A DNA stretch of 16,320 nt from an uncultured Desulfobacterium sp. (lineage in GTDB: Bacteria; Desulfobacterota; Desulfobacteria; Desulfobacterales; Desulfobacteraceae). The DNA is taken from NCBI GenBank assembly GCA_937124525.1, contig CAKZLA010000103.1, positions 1-16,320 on the forward strand, given 5' to 3'. The notes under the pieces were generated by a model. The model did not search any database. It was not told where the DNA came from and saw nothing but the letters and a program-made list of their open reading frames with translations. Position numbers and translations under genes: made by a program. Of the stretch, positions 1 through 7,419 are shown in pieces (position 1 is the stretch's first letter; every line of letters starts with the position of its first letter).

Positions 1-62
1 AGGTATCGTATGAAATTAGATCCTATAAATCCACTTCCACCGGTTATCAGTATATTTTTCAT
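1..62 (-). CDS. rmlB: dTDP-glucose 4,6-dehydratase-like NAD-dependent epimerase/dehydratase, N-terminus only (runs off the window)
   Basis: Reading the minus strand from the ATG at 62-60 gives 20 codons up to the window edge: MKNILITGGSGFIGSNFIRY. The TGGSGFIGSNF segment is the Gly-rich dinucleotide-binding loop (TGGxGFIGSN) that begins extended short-chain dehydrogenases, and this exact style is typical of RmlB/RfbB, which makes dTDP-4-keto-6-deoxyglucose for cell-surface polysaccharide. A weak ribosome site (AGG, about 8 nt upstream) precedes the ATG. Only the N-terminus is present, so other epimerases of the same superfamily (for example UDP-glucuronate or GDP-mannose enzymes) remain possible. 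The gene lies downstream of the 253-804 gene on the same strand, with a terminator-like hairpin between them. Confidence 0.7.
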   Translation of the reverse strand, partial: MKNILITGGSGFIGSNFIRY

Positions 63-86
63 AAATTGTACCTGTTCTCTTCAGTC

Positions 87-229
87 AGTCATAAGTTCCC
101 GGTGCGTTTTGCCTTTTCGAGTCTTGCAAATTTATAAAAACCCGGCAAGAAAACCCCTGAGTATTTAGCTCAAGGGTTGTTGACGGGATTGATCACAATG
201 ATTTCAAGAAATTATGAGAACTTATGACT
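87..229. repeat. 12-bp perfect inverted repeat enclosing 119 bp; possible small element or remnant
   Basis: AGTCATAAGTTC at 87-98 is the exact reverse complement of GAACTTATGACT at 218-229. Nothing between them codes for a transposase, and the interior holds a further stem-loop at 152-178. This could be a short non-autonomous element, the scar of an insertion sequence, or a regulatory structure upstream of the rmlB-like gene. No clear target duplication was seen at the arms. Confidence 0.4.
152..178 (-). terminator. Terminator-like hairpin downstream of the 253-804 gene
   Basis: The arms 152-161 and 169-178 pair over 10 positions with one mismatch (157/173), closing a 7-nt loop. On the minus strand the hairpin is followed directly by TTTTC, a short and imperfect U-tract. 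It lies about 75 nt beyond the stop codon of the minus-strand gene at 253-804, so it fits as its terminator. Confidence 0.45.
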
Positions 230-252
230 CTGGAGACCTGTTTGGGTTAAAC

Positions 253-804
253 TTAAATTTCAAATGATTTTGTATACAGTTTCCCCAGGGCTTTTTTTGC
301 ATCCTCGGTGAGGTTCCGGGTACCGGTACCAGCAAAGGTTTTATGGCTGATGGTGGGATTCACCTCCTGCCAGCTATTGTCAATCCAGGAGAACCATGCC
401 CGGCGATCCTGCTCATAGACAAATACCGGACGATTGAACAGACGGGCCAGCTCCACGCCCCATCCAGTACCCCCCTTTACAGTCTTGTCTGGCAGAATCC
501 AGCCCACCACAAATACCTGGTATCCATTATTAACCATGTGAAAAATGGACTGGAACACCTTTCTGATCTTATCCACCCGGGAAAATTTTCTCCCCATGCG
601 GGCAGAGACAATGTCCATGCTGATGTCCCCTTTTTTGAGCTCATCAGCGGAAAGAATTTTCATACCCCGAGTACGTTGAATATTATGGCCTTCAAAGGAA
701 AAATTGACCTCATTGAGACCGAATTTTTCTGCAAGCATTCCAAATTCTGCCTCGGCTCCCCGGTGTCCCCCACTGAACAGCGTAACATCTGAATAATCGC
801 TCAT
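253..804 (-). CDS. SLOG/Rossmann-like nucleotide-binding protein of unknown role, 183 aa
   Basis: The start is set at the ATG at 804-802 (MSDYSDVTLF) because AGGAG at 818-814 stands 9 nt before it; upstream TTG and ATG codons at 831 and 825 have no such site. Two glycine-rich segments are visible: FSGGHRGAEAEFG at residues 10-22, resembling the (T/S)GG-x-GAE start of the SLOG/LOG/DprA-like Rossmann fold, and GGTGWGVELARLFNRP at 111-126, resembling the GGxGT-x-E region that binds phosphate or ribose in that fold, followed by VFVYEQ. No signal peptide or membrane segment is seen. The family assignment rests on motif appearance only, and no substrate can be named. The gene is divergent from pepN and upstream of the rmlB-like gene on the same strand. 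Confidence 0.6.
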   Translation of the reverse strand: MSDYSDVTLFSGGHRGAEAEFGMLAEKFGLNEVNFSFEGHNIQRTRGMKILSADELKKGDISMDIVSARMGRKFSRVDKIRKVFQSIFHMVNNGYQVFVVGWILPDKTVKGGTGWGVELARLFNRPVFVYEQDRRAWFSWIDNSWQEVNPTISHKTFAGTGTRNLTEDAKKALGKLYTKSFEI

Positions 805-907
805 TTTATGATTCTCCTGATTCATTGACAAATTTATTTTCTATTTCTCAAAGTATCTTATCTGACATAAATTGGAGAAAAACTCAATGGATTTGATTTC
901 TTTCCCT

Positions 908-936
908 TTGACAAAAACTGTTTTCAATAATAATTT
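908..936 (+). promoter_or_regulatory. Sigma70-type promoter for pepN, placing transcription start almost at the ATG
   Basis: TTGACA at 908-913 is a consensus -35 box, followed by exactly 17 nt and TAATTT at 931-936 as -10. The expected start of transcription is near 943, only about three bases before the pepN ATG at 946. The short leader agrees with the absence of any Shine-Dalgarno sequence there. Confidence 0.6.
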
Positions 937-945
937 ACCCCTACT

Positions 946-3558
946 ATGAAAAAACACGAACCGAAATATCTCAAAGACCACAGGCCCCCGGCATACTGGA
1001 TTGATAGTATTGATCTCCAGTTTGATCTTTATGAAGCGGAGGTTATTCTCACCTCATTCATGAAAATTCGACGAAACCAGGAACAGGCCGGGGAACATAC
1101 GCCCCTGGTACTGAATTGTAACGAACCTGATATCCTCCACGTAGTTGCAGGCGATATGGTGTTGCTACCCGGTGAATATGAACTTGGAAAAGACTATTTT
1201 AAACTGAACAGGGTGCCAGAGGTATTTACCCTGGAGATTAAAAATCGTTTAAAACCCCAGCAAAACACCTCCCTGGAAGGTCTTTATAAATCCAGTGGCA
1301 CCTTCTGTACACAATGTGAAGCCGAAGGGTTCAGAAAAATCACCTGTTTTCCCGACCGCCCCGATGTCATGACCCGTTTTTCCTGTATTCTCACCGCTGA
1401 TCGGGACGAATATCCTGTGTTGCTCTCCAATGGCAATGCGGTAAAAAAAGGAGACCTTAAAAATAACCGCCATTATGTAAAATGGGACGACCCCTTTAAA
1501 AAACCAAGTTATCTTTTTGCCCTGGTAGCCGGGGATCTTGTGTGCATTAAAGACACCTTCACCACCTGTTCGGGCCGGGATATTACCCTTCACATTTATG
1601 TGGAAGCAGAAAACAAAGACAAATGCGCCCATGCCATGGCATCTTTAAAGCAATCCATGGCATGGGATGAACAGCGGTTTGGCCGGGAGTATGACCTGGA
1701 CCTCTACCAGATCGTTGCGGTGAATGACTTCAACATGGGGGCCATGGAGAACAAGGGGCTTAATGTCTTTAATTCAAAATATGTCCTTGCCCGCCCGGAA
1801 ACGGCAACTGACCAGGATTTCATGAACATCCAGGGGGTCATTGGCCATGAATATTTTCATAACTGGACCGGCAATCGGGTGACCTTGCAGAACTGGTTTC
1901 AACTGAGTTTAAAGGAGGGATTGACCGTATTCCGGGACCAGGAGTTCACCGCAGATTTAAACTCCCGGGCCGTGAAGCGCATCTCGGATGTAAAAAACTT
2001 GAGAACCCTTCAGTTTCCAGAAGATGCTGGCCCCATGGCCCATCCGGTGCGTCCGGAATCCTACATAGAAATGAATAATTTCTACACCATGACCGTGTAC
2101 GAAAAAGGAGCCGAGGTGATTCGCATGATTTTTGAAATCCTTGGCAAAGATAACTTTCGCAAAGGCATGGATCTTTATTTCCAACGCTTTGACGGACAGG
2201 CTGTCACCACTGAGGATTTTGTCCAGACCATGGAAGATGTAAGTGGAGTGGATCTTTCCCGCTTCCGCCTGTGGTATTCCCAGTCCGGCACCCCCCGGAT
2301 CAGCATCCGTCGCAGCTACAATGAAAACACTCGGCAACTCACCGTGACCATTTCCCAAAAAACGCCTCCGGACCACAATCAAGAACACAAAGAAGCGCTT
2401 CACATTCCCATCCGATTTGGGCTCATGGACAGGCACGGCAATGATATCACCCCACCGGAACACACCCTCCTGGAACTGAAATCAGCAGAAAAACACTGGA
2501 TCTTTGAGGAAGTTCCACCGGGGACAATCCCCTCTCTGTTCCGGGGATTTTCCGCCCCTGTGATCATGGAAACCGATCTTACCCATGAAGAGCTTGCCTT
2601 TCTCATGGCCCATGACACCGATGCCTTTAATCGCTGGGATGCGGCCCAACAGCTCTATTTCCGGGAGCTTGACACCCTTATTTCCACCTTTCAAAATCAT
2701 GGGGTCCCCAAGGTCTCTTCCCACCTGATCCAGGCCTTTAAAAAAGCATTGCAAGATCCCGGTATTGACCGTGCATTAACGGCAAAGACCATCGCCCTTC
2801 CCGATGAGAACGAGGTTGGTGAAAAATATAAAATCATTGATGTGGATGCCATTCACTGGGCCAGGCAGTTTTTGAAGCAAACCATTGCCAGGGCACTTGA
2901 AGCACCGTTGATGGAAATTATTGACACCTGTTCATCAATAGATCCCAAAGATTTATCCCAAAGGGCCATGGCTCATAGAAGCCTTGAAAATGCAGCCTTA
3001 TCCTATGTGGCAAGCCTGGGGACCCCTGCCAGCCAGGAGATCATTCACCAGCATTTTATGTCTGCGGGGAATATGACCCAAGAAATTTTTGCCCTGACCC
3101 TTTTGTGTGACATGGACTCACCATTGACAGAGCCTGCTCTGGAAAAATTTTATGAAAAATGGCGCACAGATTCCCTTGTCATGGATAAATGGTTCAGTGT
3201 GCAGGCCTCTGCCACACGGCCAGGCACCCTTGAAAATATTAAATCATTGTGCCTTCACCCTGATTTTACCTGGAAAAACCCCAATCGCATCCGATCCCTC
3301 ATCGGTGTATTTGGCATGACCAACCCCTTTGTGTTCCACCAGGCCGATGGTGCAGGGTATCGATTCTTTGCCGATCAGATCATCCACCTGGATAAAATCA
3401 ACCCCCAAGTTACGGCCCGCATGGTCTCAGCCTTTAACCGATATAAGCGGTATGATGCGGCCCGGCGGGGGTTAATGCAAAATCAATTGCAAAGAATCCA
3501 TGACGTCCAGGGGCTTTCCCGGGATGTTTATGAGATTGTCTCCCGGGTATTGGGATAA
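946..3558 (+). CDS. pepN: Aminopeptidase N (M1 family zinc metallopeptidase), 870 aa
   Basis: PepN removes N-terminal amino acids from peptides in the cytoplasm. The length is that of the E. coli enzyme and the order of motifs is the same, shifted by four residues: GAMEN substrate-anchoring motif at 265-269, the zinc site HEYFH at 301-305 with the third ligand E324 in LKEGLTVFRDQEF, and the catalytic Tyr at about 385 in TVYEKGAEVIRM. An N-terminal CTQCEAEGFR segment (121-130) is also a PepN hallmark. The C-terminal helical domain is complete. No signal peptide is seen. There is no Shine-Dalgarno sequence before the ATG, but the promoter at 908-936 would give a nearly leaderless mRNA. The class IV aminotransferase follows after 26 bp on the same strand, which suggests a shared transcript for peptide and amino acid use. 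Confidence 0.97.
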   Translation: MKKHEPKYLKDHRPPAYWIDSIDLQFDLYEAEVILTSFMKIRRNQEQAGEHTPLVLNCNEPDILHVVAGDMVLLPGEYELGKDYFKLNRVPEVFTLEIKNRLKPQQNTSLEGLYKSSGTFCTQCEAEGFRKITCFPDRPDVMTRFSCILTADRDEYPVLLSNGNAVKKGDLKNNRHYVKWDDPFKKPSYLFALVAGDLVCIKDTFTTCSGRDITLHIYVEAENKDKCAHAMASLKQSMAWDEQRFGREYDLDLYQIVAVNDFNMGAMENKGLNVFNSKYVLARPETATDQDFMNIQGVIGHEYFHNWTGNRVTLQNWFQLSLKEGLTVFRDQEFTADLNSRAVKRISDVKNLRTLQFPEDAGPMAHPVRPESYIEMNNFYTMTVYEKGAEVIRMIFEILGKDNFRKGMDLYFQRFDGQAVTTEDFVQTMEDVSGVDLSRFRLWYSQSGTPRISIRRSYNENTRQLTVTISQKTPPDHNQEHKEALHIPIRFGLMDRHGNDITPPEHTLLELKSAEKHWIFEEVPPGTIPSLFRGFSAPVIMETDLTHEELAFLMAHDTDAFNRWDAAQQLYFRELDTLISTFQNHGVPKVSSHLIQAFKKALQDPGIDRALTAKTIALPDENEVGEKYKIIDVDAIHWARQFLKQTIARALEAPLMEIIDTCSSIDPKDLSQRAMAHRSLENAALSYVASLGTPASQEIIHQHFMSAGNMTQEIFALTLLCDMDSPLTEPALEKFYEKWRTDSLVMDKWFSVQASATRPGTLENIKSLCLHPDFTWKNPNRIRSLIGVFGMTNPFVFHQADGAGYRFFADQIIHLDKINPQVTARMVSAFNRYKRYDAARRGLMQNQLQRIHDVQGLSRDVYEIVSRVLG

Positions 3559-3584
3559 TAGCATTATCATCGGAGTTAAAAACG

Positions 3585-4490
3585 GTGCACAAAAAAAATA
3601 TATATTATGTGGATGGAAATTTTGTTGAGGCGGACAAAGCCGTTCTTCCTGTGGATGACCTTGCCATTTTAAGGGGCCTTGGGGTATGTGACCTCATGAG
3701 AACCTTTAATGGTATGCCATATTTTCTCCAGGAACACATCGCTCGACTGGAAGTCTCCGCGGAAAAAATTGGTCTCACCCTGCCATGGACCGGAAGAGAT
3801 ATTAAAGAAATAATCCTGGAAACCCTGGAACGAAATTGCGGCATGGGGGATGCCAACATCCGGGTGATCATCACCGGCGGTTCCAGCACGGATTTCATGA
3901 CCCCCGAAGGAAACCCCAGACTCATTGTGCTGGTGAGCCAGATTCCATCCATCCCCCCCACTTGGTACACCCAAGGGGTCAAGGTGATCATCACCCTTGC
4001 AGAACGTTCCATTCCCGGCGCTAAAAGCATCTCCTACATTGCTGCCACCCTGGCCCTTAAAAAAGCCCGGGAGCAAAATGCCATGGAAGCCCTTCTCATG
4101 GACCGTGACGGGTACATTCCCGAAGGCACCACCAGCAATCTCTTTGCATTCATTAAAAACACCCTTGTCACTGCAGACGCTGGCGTACTTAAAGGTATTA
4201 CCCGAAGCGTAATTTTATCCCTGGCAGAAAAACGCTTTCCCATTGAATTCAGGACGCTTCATTTGGATGAACTGCTCAAAGCCGGGGAGGTGTTTATTTC
4301 CGGAACCAACAAAGGAATTGTTCCGGTGGTTAAGATTAACGATACCGTGATGGGGGATGGCAAGCCGGGCAAAAATACCCGAACCATCATCAAAGCCATG
4401 GAAAGCCATCAGTCAGGGTTTAAACAATTGGCGCATTCCATGGAGACGTCTGTTGAGGGTGTGAATCCTGTGCCAAAAAGATCCATATAG
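3585..4490 (+). CDS. PLP-dependent class IV aminotransferase (IlvE / D-amino-acid transaminase / PabC type), 301 aa
   Basis: Class IV enzymes transfer the amino group of branched-chain or D-amino acids, or cleave aminodeoxychorismate. The start is a GTG with CGGAG at 3571-3575, 9 nt upstream. Visible family marks: HIARLEVSAEKIGL with R54 near the substrate site, PGAKSISYIAATLA with the PLP lysine K147, EGTTSNLF with the PLP-contacting E180, GITRSVILSLA at 204-214, and ISGTNKGIVPV at 238-248. Substrate cannot be fixed; branched-chain or D-amino-acid transaminase is the best guess. It follows pepN by 26 bp. The last 27 codons or so overlap, on the opposite strand, the 3' end of the helicase, and the tail after about residue 275 looks like antisense of that gene, so the C-terminus may be a late extension after loss of an earlier stop. 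Confidence 0.9.
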   Translation: MHKKNIYYVDGNFVEADKAVLPVDDLAILRGLGVCDLMRTFNGMPYFLQEHIARLEVSAEKIGLTLPWTGRDIKEIILETLERNCGMGDANIRVIITGGSSTDFMTPEGNPRLIVLVSQIPSIPPTWYTQGVKVIITLAERSIPGAKSISYIAATLALKKAREQNAMEALLMDRDGYIPEGTTSNLFAFIKNTLVTADAGVLKGITRSVILSLAEKRFPIEFRTLHLDELLKAGEVFISGTNKGIVPVVKINDTVMGDGKPGKNTRTIIKAMESHQSGFKQLAHSMETSVEGVNPVPKRSI

Positions 4491-5827
4491 ACCCGTTCCC
4501 GGGCTGCAGCGGCGTTGGAAAGAACCCCTACCTGGGTATCCACATAATCATATACCGTTGCTTTTTCCTTCCCCGGTGAAGGACGGAGGACCCTGCCAAG
4601 GCACTGCATCAGTCTTCCACTGAAACGGATGGGGGTGGACAAAAAAAGGGTGGACAACTGGGGAAGGTCAAATCCTTCGGATAAAAGCGCAATGGTTGAA
4701 ATCAAGGTGCCAGACGGAGTCTCCTTTAGAGAAGAAATAATCTCTTCGCGTTCCCTGGCGGGTGTGCTGCCGGTGAGCACAATGGATGGAAGGCCAAAAT
4801 CCGTTTCAAGAATTTTTGCCAGTTCATGGCAATGTTCCCGGCGATCGGACAATATCAGTTTTATACCCGTATTTTTATCCATGGAGATATCTCTGCAGAT
4901 GAGCCGATTTCGTTCCAGGTCCTGGGAGAGTTCTTTCATCATTAAGCTGTAACACCGGCCAGGGTCGGTGAGGGTCTCAAATTGGGTTTCCCGGGGGATT
5001 ACCCGGGGTTTTATCAGGTTCCCATCTTCAAATAATTGTTCCTGGGGCACCTGATGGCGCTGCTCTCCCAGATGGAAATAGATAGACGGGGTTAATTTGT
5101 CCCGTCGCCAGGGGGTGGCGGACAACCCCATGAAAAATTTTGCATCAAATTTTGTAATAACATCCGTGAAGGTCCTGGCAGGACATTTATGGCACTCGTC
5201 CACAATCACATGACCCACTTGTTTCATAATAACTGGCCATTTATTCTTTAAGGTCTGGACCAGTCCCACAGATATGATTTTTCCCGGCTTAAGTTTTCCA
5301 CCGCCCAGGATACCCACCTCATCACATGGAATACCCAAAAACCGTTCAATGGCCGTGATCCACTGGTTTAAAAGCTCCCGGGTATGGACGATGATGAGGG
5401 TGGGTTGCTTCTGCCGGGCGATGATGGCAAGGGCCATTATGGTTTTGCCGCTACCGGTGGGAGCTGAAAGGGTGCCGTGGGTATGACGAATCATTTCGGA
5501 TACGGCCATCTCCTGGTATTCCCTGAGCGTGCCGGTGAATTTAAAATTAATGGGGGATAGCACCCGTCGATGGTCTTCCACCTCCACCTTGTCTTCACTT
5601 TGTCTGCAAATTCGGTAGGCCCGGTCAGAAAAGCCCCGGGGACACTGAAGCCCGTTTTCAAGGTCGGTAAAAAAGGCTAACTTTTCTGGTATATTTGCCG
5701 TGTATCTCCCCATTTTTCGAGCATCTTCATACTTGGGGTTTGATAAGGTCAGATGGTGTTTAATCCAATTAGCGGTTTCCGGCTTAAGCCCCAGCAGGGT
5801 GGCTTGGTTGTTTAAAATAAATTTCAA
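4409..5827 (-). CDS. Superfamily 2 DEAD/DEAH-box helicase (type III restriction ResIII/SSL2-like), 472 aa
   Basis: This is an ATP-dependent nucleic-acid helicase or translocase. The start is taken as TTG at 5827-5825 because AGAGGA (5839-5834) sits 6 nt before it and because a good promoter (5887-5914) lies inside the longer open frame. Motifs: Walker A APTGSGKT at 122-129 (motif I), TRELLNQW (motif Ia) after it, Walker B DECH at 210-213, SATPWR at 236-241 (motif III), SEGFDLP in the second RecA domain, and QCLGRVLRP at 408-416 (motif VI, with the arginine finger). The region before motif I carries a short domain of about 100 residues with no family I recognise; REYQEMAV just before Walker A is the Q-motif-like element of the XPB/ResIII group. 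There is no nuclease domain. It stands alone, convergent with and overlapping the aminotransferase by 82 bp. Confidence 0.9.
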   Translation of the reverse strand: MKFILNNQATLLGLKPETANWIKHHLTLSNPKYEDARKMGRYTANIPEKLAFFTDLENGLQCPRGFSDRAYRICRQSEDKVEVEDHRRVLSPINFKFTGTLREYQEMAVSEMIRHTHGTLSAPTGSGKTIMALAIIARQKQPTLIIVHTRELLNQWITAIERFLGIPCDEVGILGGGKLKPGKIISVGLVQTLKNKWPVIMKQVGHVIVDECHKCPARTFTDVITKFDAKFFMGLSATPWRRDKLTPSIYFHLGEQRHQVPQEQLFEDGNLIKPRVIPRETQFETLTDPGRCYSLMMKELSQDLERNRLICRDISMDKNTGIKLILSDRREHCHELAKILETDFGLPSIVLTGSTPAREREEIISSLKETPSGTLISTIALLSEGFDLPQLSTLFLSTPIRFSGRLMQCLGRVLRPSPGKEKATVYDYVDTQVGVLSNAAAARERVYMDLFGTGFTPSTDVSMECANCLNPD

Positions 5828-5886
5828 TGCTGTTCCTCTTTTCAGGCTGCTTTGTGGATAACAAGACCCCCTTGGAGCCGAGCCTA

Positions 5887-5914
5887 ATTTTATAGGTATC
5901 CCCATTGCTGTCAA
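5887..5914 (-). promoter_or_regulatory. Sigma70-type promoter for the helicase gene
   Basis: On the minus strand TTGACA (5914-5909) is followed by 16 nt and TAAAAT (5892-5887). Transcription would begin near 5880, about 50 nt before the TTG start at 5827. This supports the shorter helicase reading frame. Confidence 0.6.
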
Positions 5915-5965
5915 GAAACAATAATCAAAAACAATTTTTCATAACATCGGCCATTCATGTGCAAC

Positions 5966-5992
5966 CTGGGCATTGATCCCATCCATTTTGGA
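5966..5992 (+). pseudogene. Possible scrap of a TRAP transporter large permease (DctM-like)
   Basis: Nine codons read LGIDPIHFG. In DctM proteins a segment of the form (L)GIDPIHFG precedes a conserved transmembrane helix. Here the following residues (LGYYSAGP) do not continue the family and a stop comes 27 codons after the ATG, so at most this is a remnant. A chance match cannot be excluded. Confidence 0.2.
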
Positions 5993-6095
5993 TTAGGCTA
6001 CTATAGTGCCGGACCTGGATTTAAAAACGCTTATTGATTAAATTTTGAATTCAGGTAATGGTGTTATAAAAATTAAAGGACAGACAATAAAGCAA

Positions 6096-6326
6096 TCATA
6101 TTAAAGAGTCCCCTGTTGTATCCAATACCTTCCGAATCGTCTCTGCCAGAAGGGATATTTCAAAGGGCTTCATGATATAGGCGGCGGCCCCCAGCCCGGC
6201 CGCATCCATCTTGCTTGTCCGGGAACTGTACCCGGAACATATAATAGCCTTTACATCAGGCTTTATTTCAATAAATTTTTCAATGAACTGATCGCCTGTC
6301 ATCTCTGGCATAAGCCCGGACATCAA
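6096..6326 (-). pseudogene. C-terminal half of a CheY-like response-regulator receiver domain (truncated)
   Basis: The 70-odd residues match the second half of a receiver domain: MPEMTGDQFIEKF just after the normal phosphorylation site, the switch region IICSGYSS (Ser in place of the common Thr), and the conserved lysine in AAYIMKPFE, then the last helix. The first half, with the acidic pocket and beta1-beta2, is missing. The residue where the phospho-accepting Asp should stand, five before the Pro of MPEMTG in the usual DxxMP spacing, is Ser (SGLMPEM). The frame opens at a TTG or ATG overlapping the stop codon of porB (TGATG), so it could be translated by coupling, but it looks like the remnant of a hybrid kinase or regulator joined to the end of the oxidoreductase operon by a deletion or rearrangement. 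Confidence 0.75.
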
Positions 6327-7201
6327 GCAGACAGTTTGTTTTTCAGCAATGAAAAATCCCTGTCCACCTGGGCCTGAATACTATTTCTGTCTTCTTTGGA
6401 AAGGTGTTTAAAGCGTCCCTGGAGATTGAGGTAGGCATCCACCGGGGTATCCCCCTTTTCATTGAGGGTGTAGGTAGTGCCCTCTTCCACCTCGTACAGG
6501 GGAAACATATTGCACCGGGTGGCAAGTCGAGCAATTTTAACGGCATATTCCGATGGGGCACCCCATCCCGTGGTGCAGGTGGCATAGACGTGGATAAACC
6601 GCGTCCCCCCCTTCAGGTCCCGGGCTTTTTTAAATTTTCGGATAAGATCTTCGGGGTAGGCGATATTGGCTGTGGCTGCATAGGAAATGCCATGGGCCGC
6701 CATGATTTCAATCATATTTTTTTTCCGGGTTTTTTTCCAGCCCTGTCCCGGTGTGGTGGTGGTGCGGGAGCCATAGGGGGTGGAGGAACTTCGCTGTACC
6801 CCGGTGTTCATGTACGCTTCGTTGTCATAGCACACAAAGATGATATCATCGTTTCGTTCGGCGGCCCCGGACAGGGACTGGATACCGATATCAAAGGTGC
6901 CGCCATCCCCGGCCCAGGCCACAACAGTGGTCTTTGTATCCCCCTTCATGTCAAGTCCTGCCCGAACCCCGCTTGCGGTCACCGCCGCCGATGGAAAGGC
7001 GGTGTGAAGAATAGGCACCTTTAAAGATAACATGGGATAGGGGCCAGCAATAATGGCCCAGCAACAGGCGGGAATCACCAGAATGGTGTCCTGACCCAGG
7101 GCCTTTAAGGCCAGATTCATGGCAATGCTGGCACCGCATCCGGGACAGCTCATATTTCCGGGTTCTGCAAAATCAACATCAGATATATTAAGTTTTTGCA
7201 T
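6323..7201 (-). CDS. porB: 2-oxoacid:ferredoxin oxidoreductase, beta subunit (thiamine diphosphate binding, PorB/VorB type), 292 aa
   Basis: The beta subunit holds thiamine diphosphate and a [4Fe-4S] cluster, and with alpha and gamma it oxidises a 2-oxoacid plus CoA to acyl-CoA, CO2 and low-potential electrons. Seen: CPGCG with C19 and C22, CC at 46-47, and TCTTGW with C209 as likely cluster cysteines; GDGGTFDIG at 98-106 through YDNEAYMNTG (125-134) is the ThDP/Mg motif; the following RSSSTPYGSRTTTTPG segment is characteristic of PorB-type proteins. AGGA about 10 nt upstream supports the ATG at 7201. The gene is downstream of porA on the same strand but separated by 218 bp carrying two copies of the two-hairpin repeat in the opposite orientation, unusual for subunits of one complex. 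Pyruvate is the likeliest substrate; branched-chain or other oxoacids are possible. Confidence 0.9.
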   Translation of the reverse strand: MQKLNISDVDFAEPGNMSCPGCGASIAMNLALKALGQDTILVIPACCWAIIAGPYPMLSLKVPILHTAFPSAAVTASGVRAGLDMKGDTKTTVVAWAGDGGTFDIGIQSLSGAAERNDDIIFVCYDNEAYMNTGVQRSSSTPYGSRTTTTPGQGWKKTRKKNMIEIMAAHGISYAATANIAYPEDLIRKFKKARDLKGGTRFIHVYATCTTGWGAPSEYAVKIARLATRCNMFPLYEVEEGTTYTLNEKGDTPVDAYLNLQGRFKHLSKEDRNSIQAQVDRDFSLLKNKLSA

Positions 7202-7239
7202 ATATATAAATTCCTATAACCGCCACGGGAAGACCCTAT

Positions 7240-7319
7240 TGGGGACTTGGCCTGCCCACAACAAATATCGAAACTCCAGTTATTACAAATCATTGGACGG
7301 AGTTTATTATAAACATACA
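7240..7319 (+). repeat. Two-hairpin repeat, copy A1
   Basis: Stem I is TGGG (7240-7243) with CCCA (7255-7258); then the linker CAACAAATATCG; then stem II AAACTCC (7271-7277) with GGAGTTT (7299-7305), a 23-nt loop if counted at the 6-bp core. It ends in ATTATAAA and runs into copy A2 exactly 80 bp later. Confidence 0.7.
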
Positions 7320-7395
7320 TGGCAGTAACCACTTGCCACAACGAAAATTGAAACTCTAATCATTCCAGAACTTTGGACGGAGTTTCATATAAAAA
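7320..7395 (+). repeat. Two-hairpin repeat, copy A2
   Basis: Stem I is TGGCA (7320-7324) with TGCCA (7334-7338); linker CAACGAAAATTG; stem II AAACTC (7351-7356) with GAGTTT (7380-7385) around a 23-nt loop; then CATATAAA. By eye it agrees with copy B1 at roughly 84 percent of positions, and stem I differs from B1 on both sides while staying paired. Confidence 0.75.
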
Positions 7396-7419
7396 TGCGA
7401 AACTAAAACCGTGCCTGAT

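Larger units (their letters stand above)
63..252. other. Spacer between rmlB-like start and SLOG-like gene, carrying inverted repeats
   Basis: No coding frame is supported here. The spacer holds a 12-bp perfect inverted repeat (87-98 and 218-229) that encloses a shorter hairpin (152-178). On the minus strand it must contain the 3' end signals of the 253-804 gene and the promoter of the rmlB-like gene. Confidence 0.6.
5828..6095. other. Non-coding, decayed spacer between helicase and receiver-domain remnant
   Basis: Apart from the helicase promoter at its left end, no intact gene is supported. On the plus strand a short frame at 5957-6037 contains LGIDPIHFG (5966-5992), which recalls a conserved stretch of TRAP-transporter DctM proteins but loses resemblance on both sides. 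The rest is AT-rich with no clear repeats or terminator. Confidence 0.5.
7202..7419. other. Intra-operon spacer between porA and porB filled by two tandem repeat copies
   Basis: The 218 bp between the alpha and beta genes contain no coding frame that can be supported. From 7240 to about 7395 they are two tandem copies (80-bp period) of the two-hairpin repeat; the remainder is the leader and ribosome site of porB. Confidence 0.7.

Noticed and set aside
343..792. Plus-strand open frame opposite the SLOG-like gene
   Set aside because: It is antisense to a gene with clear motifs and ribosome site, and its product shows no family features.
5828..5914. Longer N-terminus of the helicase starting at 5914
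   Set aside because: It covers a strong promoter and lacks a ribosome site, while the TTG at 5827 has AGAGGA at a proper distance and starts the part that looks like protein.
6404..7024. 206-codon plus-strand frame opposite porB
   Set aside because: It is a shadow of a well-supported gene; its glycine- and histidine-rich translation is an effect of reading porB backwards.
7240..7395. Reading the tandem units as a mini CRISPR array
   Set aside because: Only two units at a time, repeats diverge along most of their length, the loops are part of the repeat and not unique spacers, and there are no cas genes.
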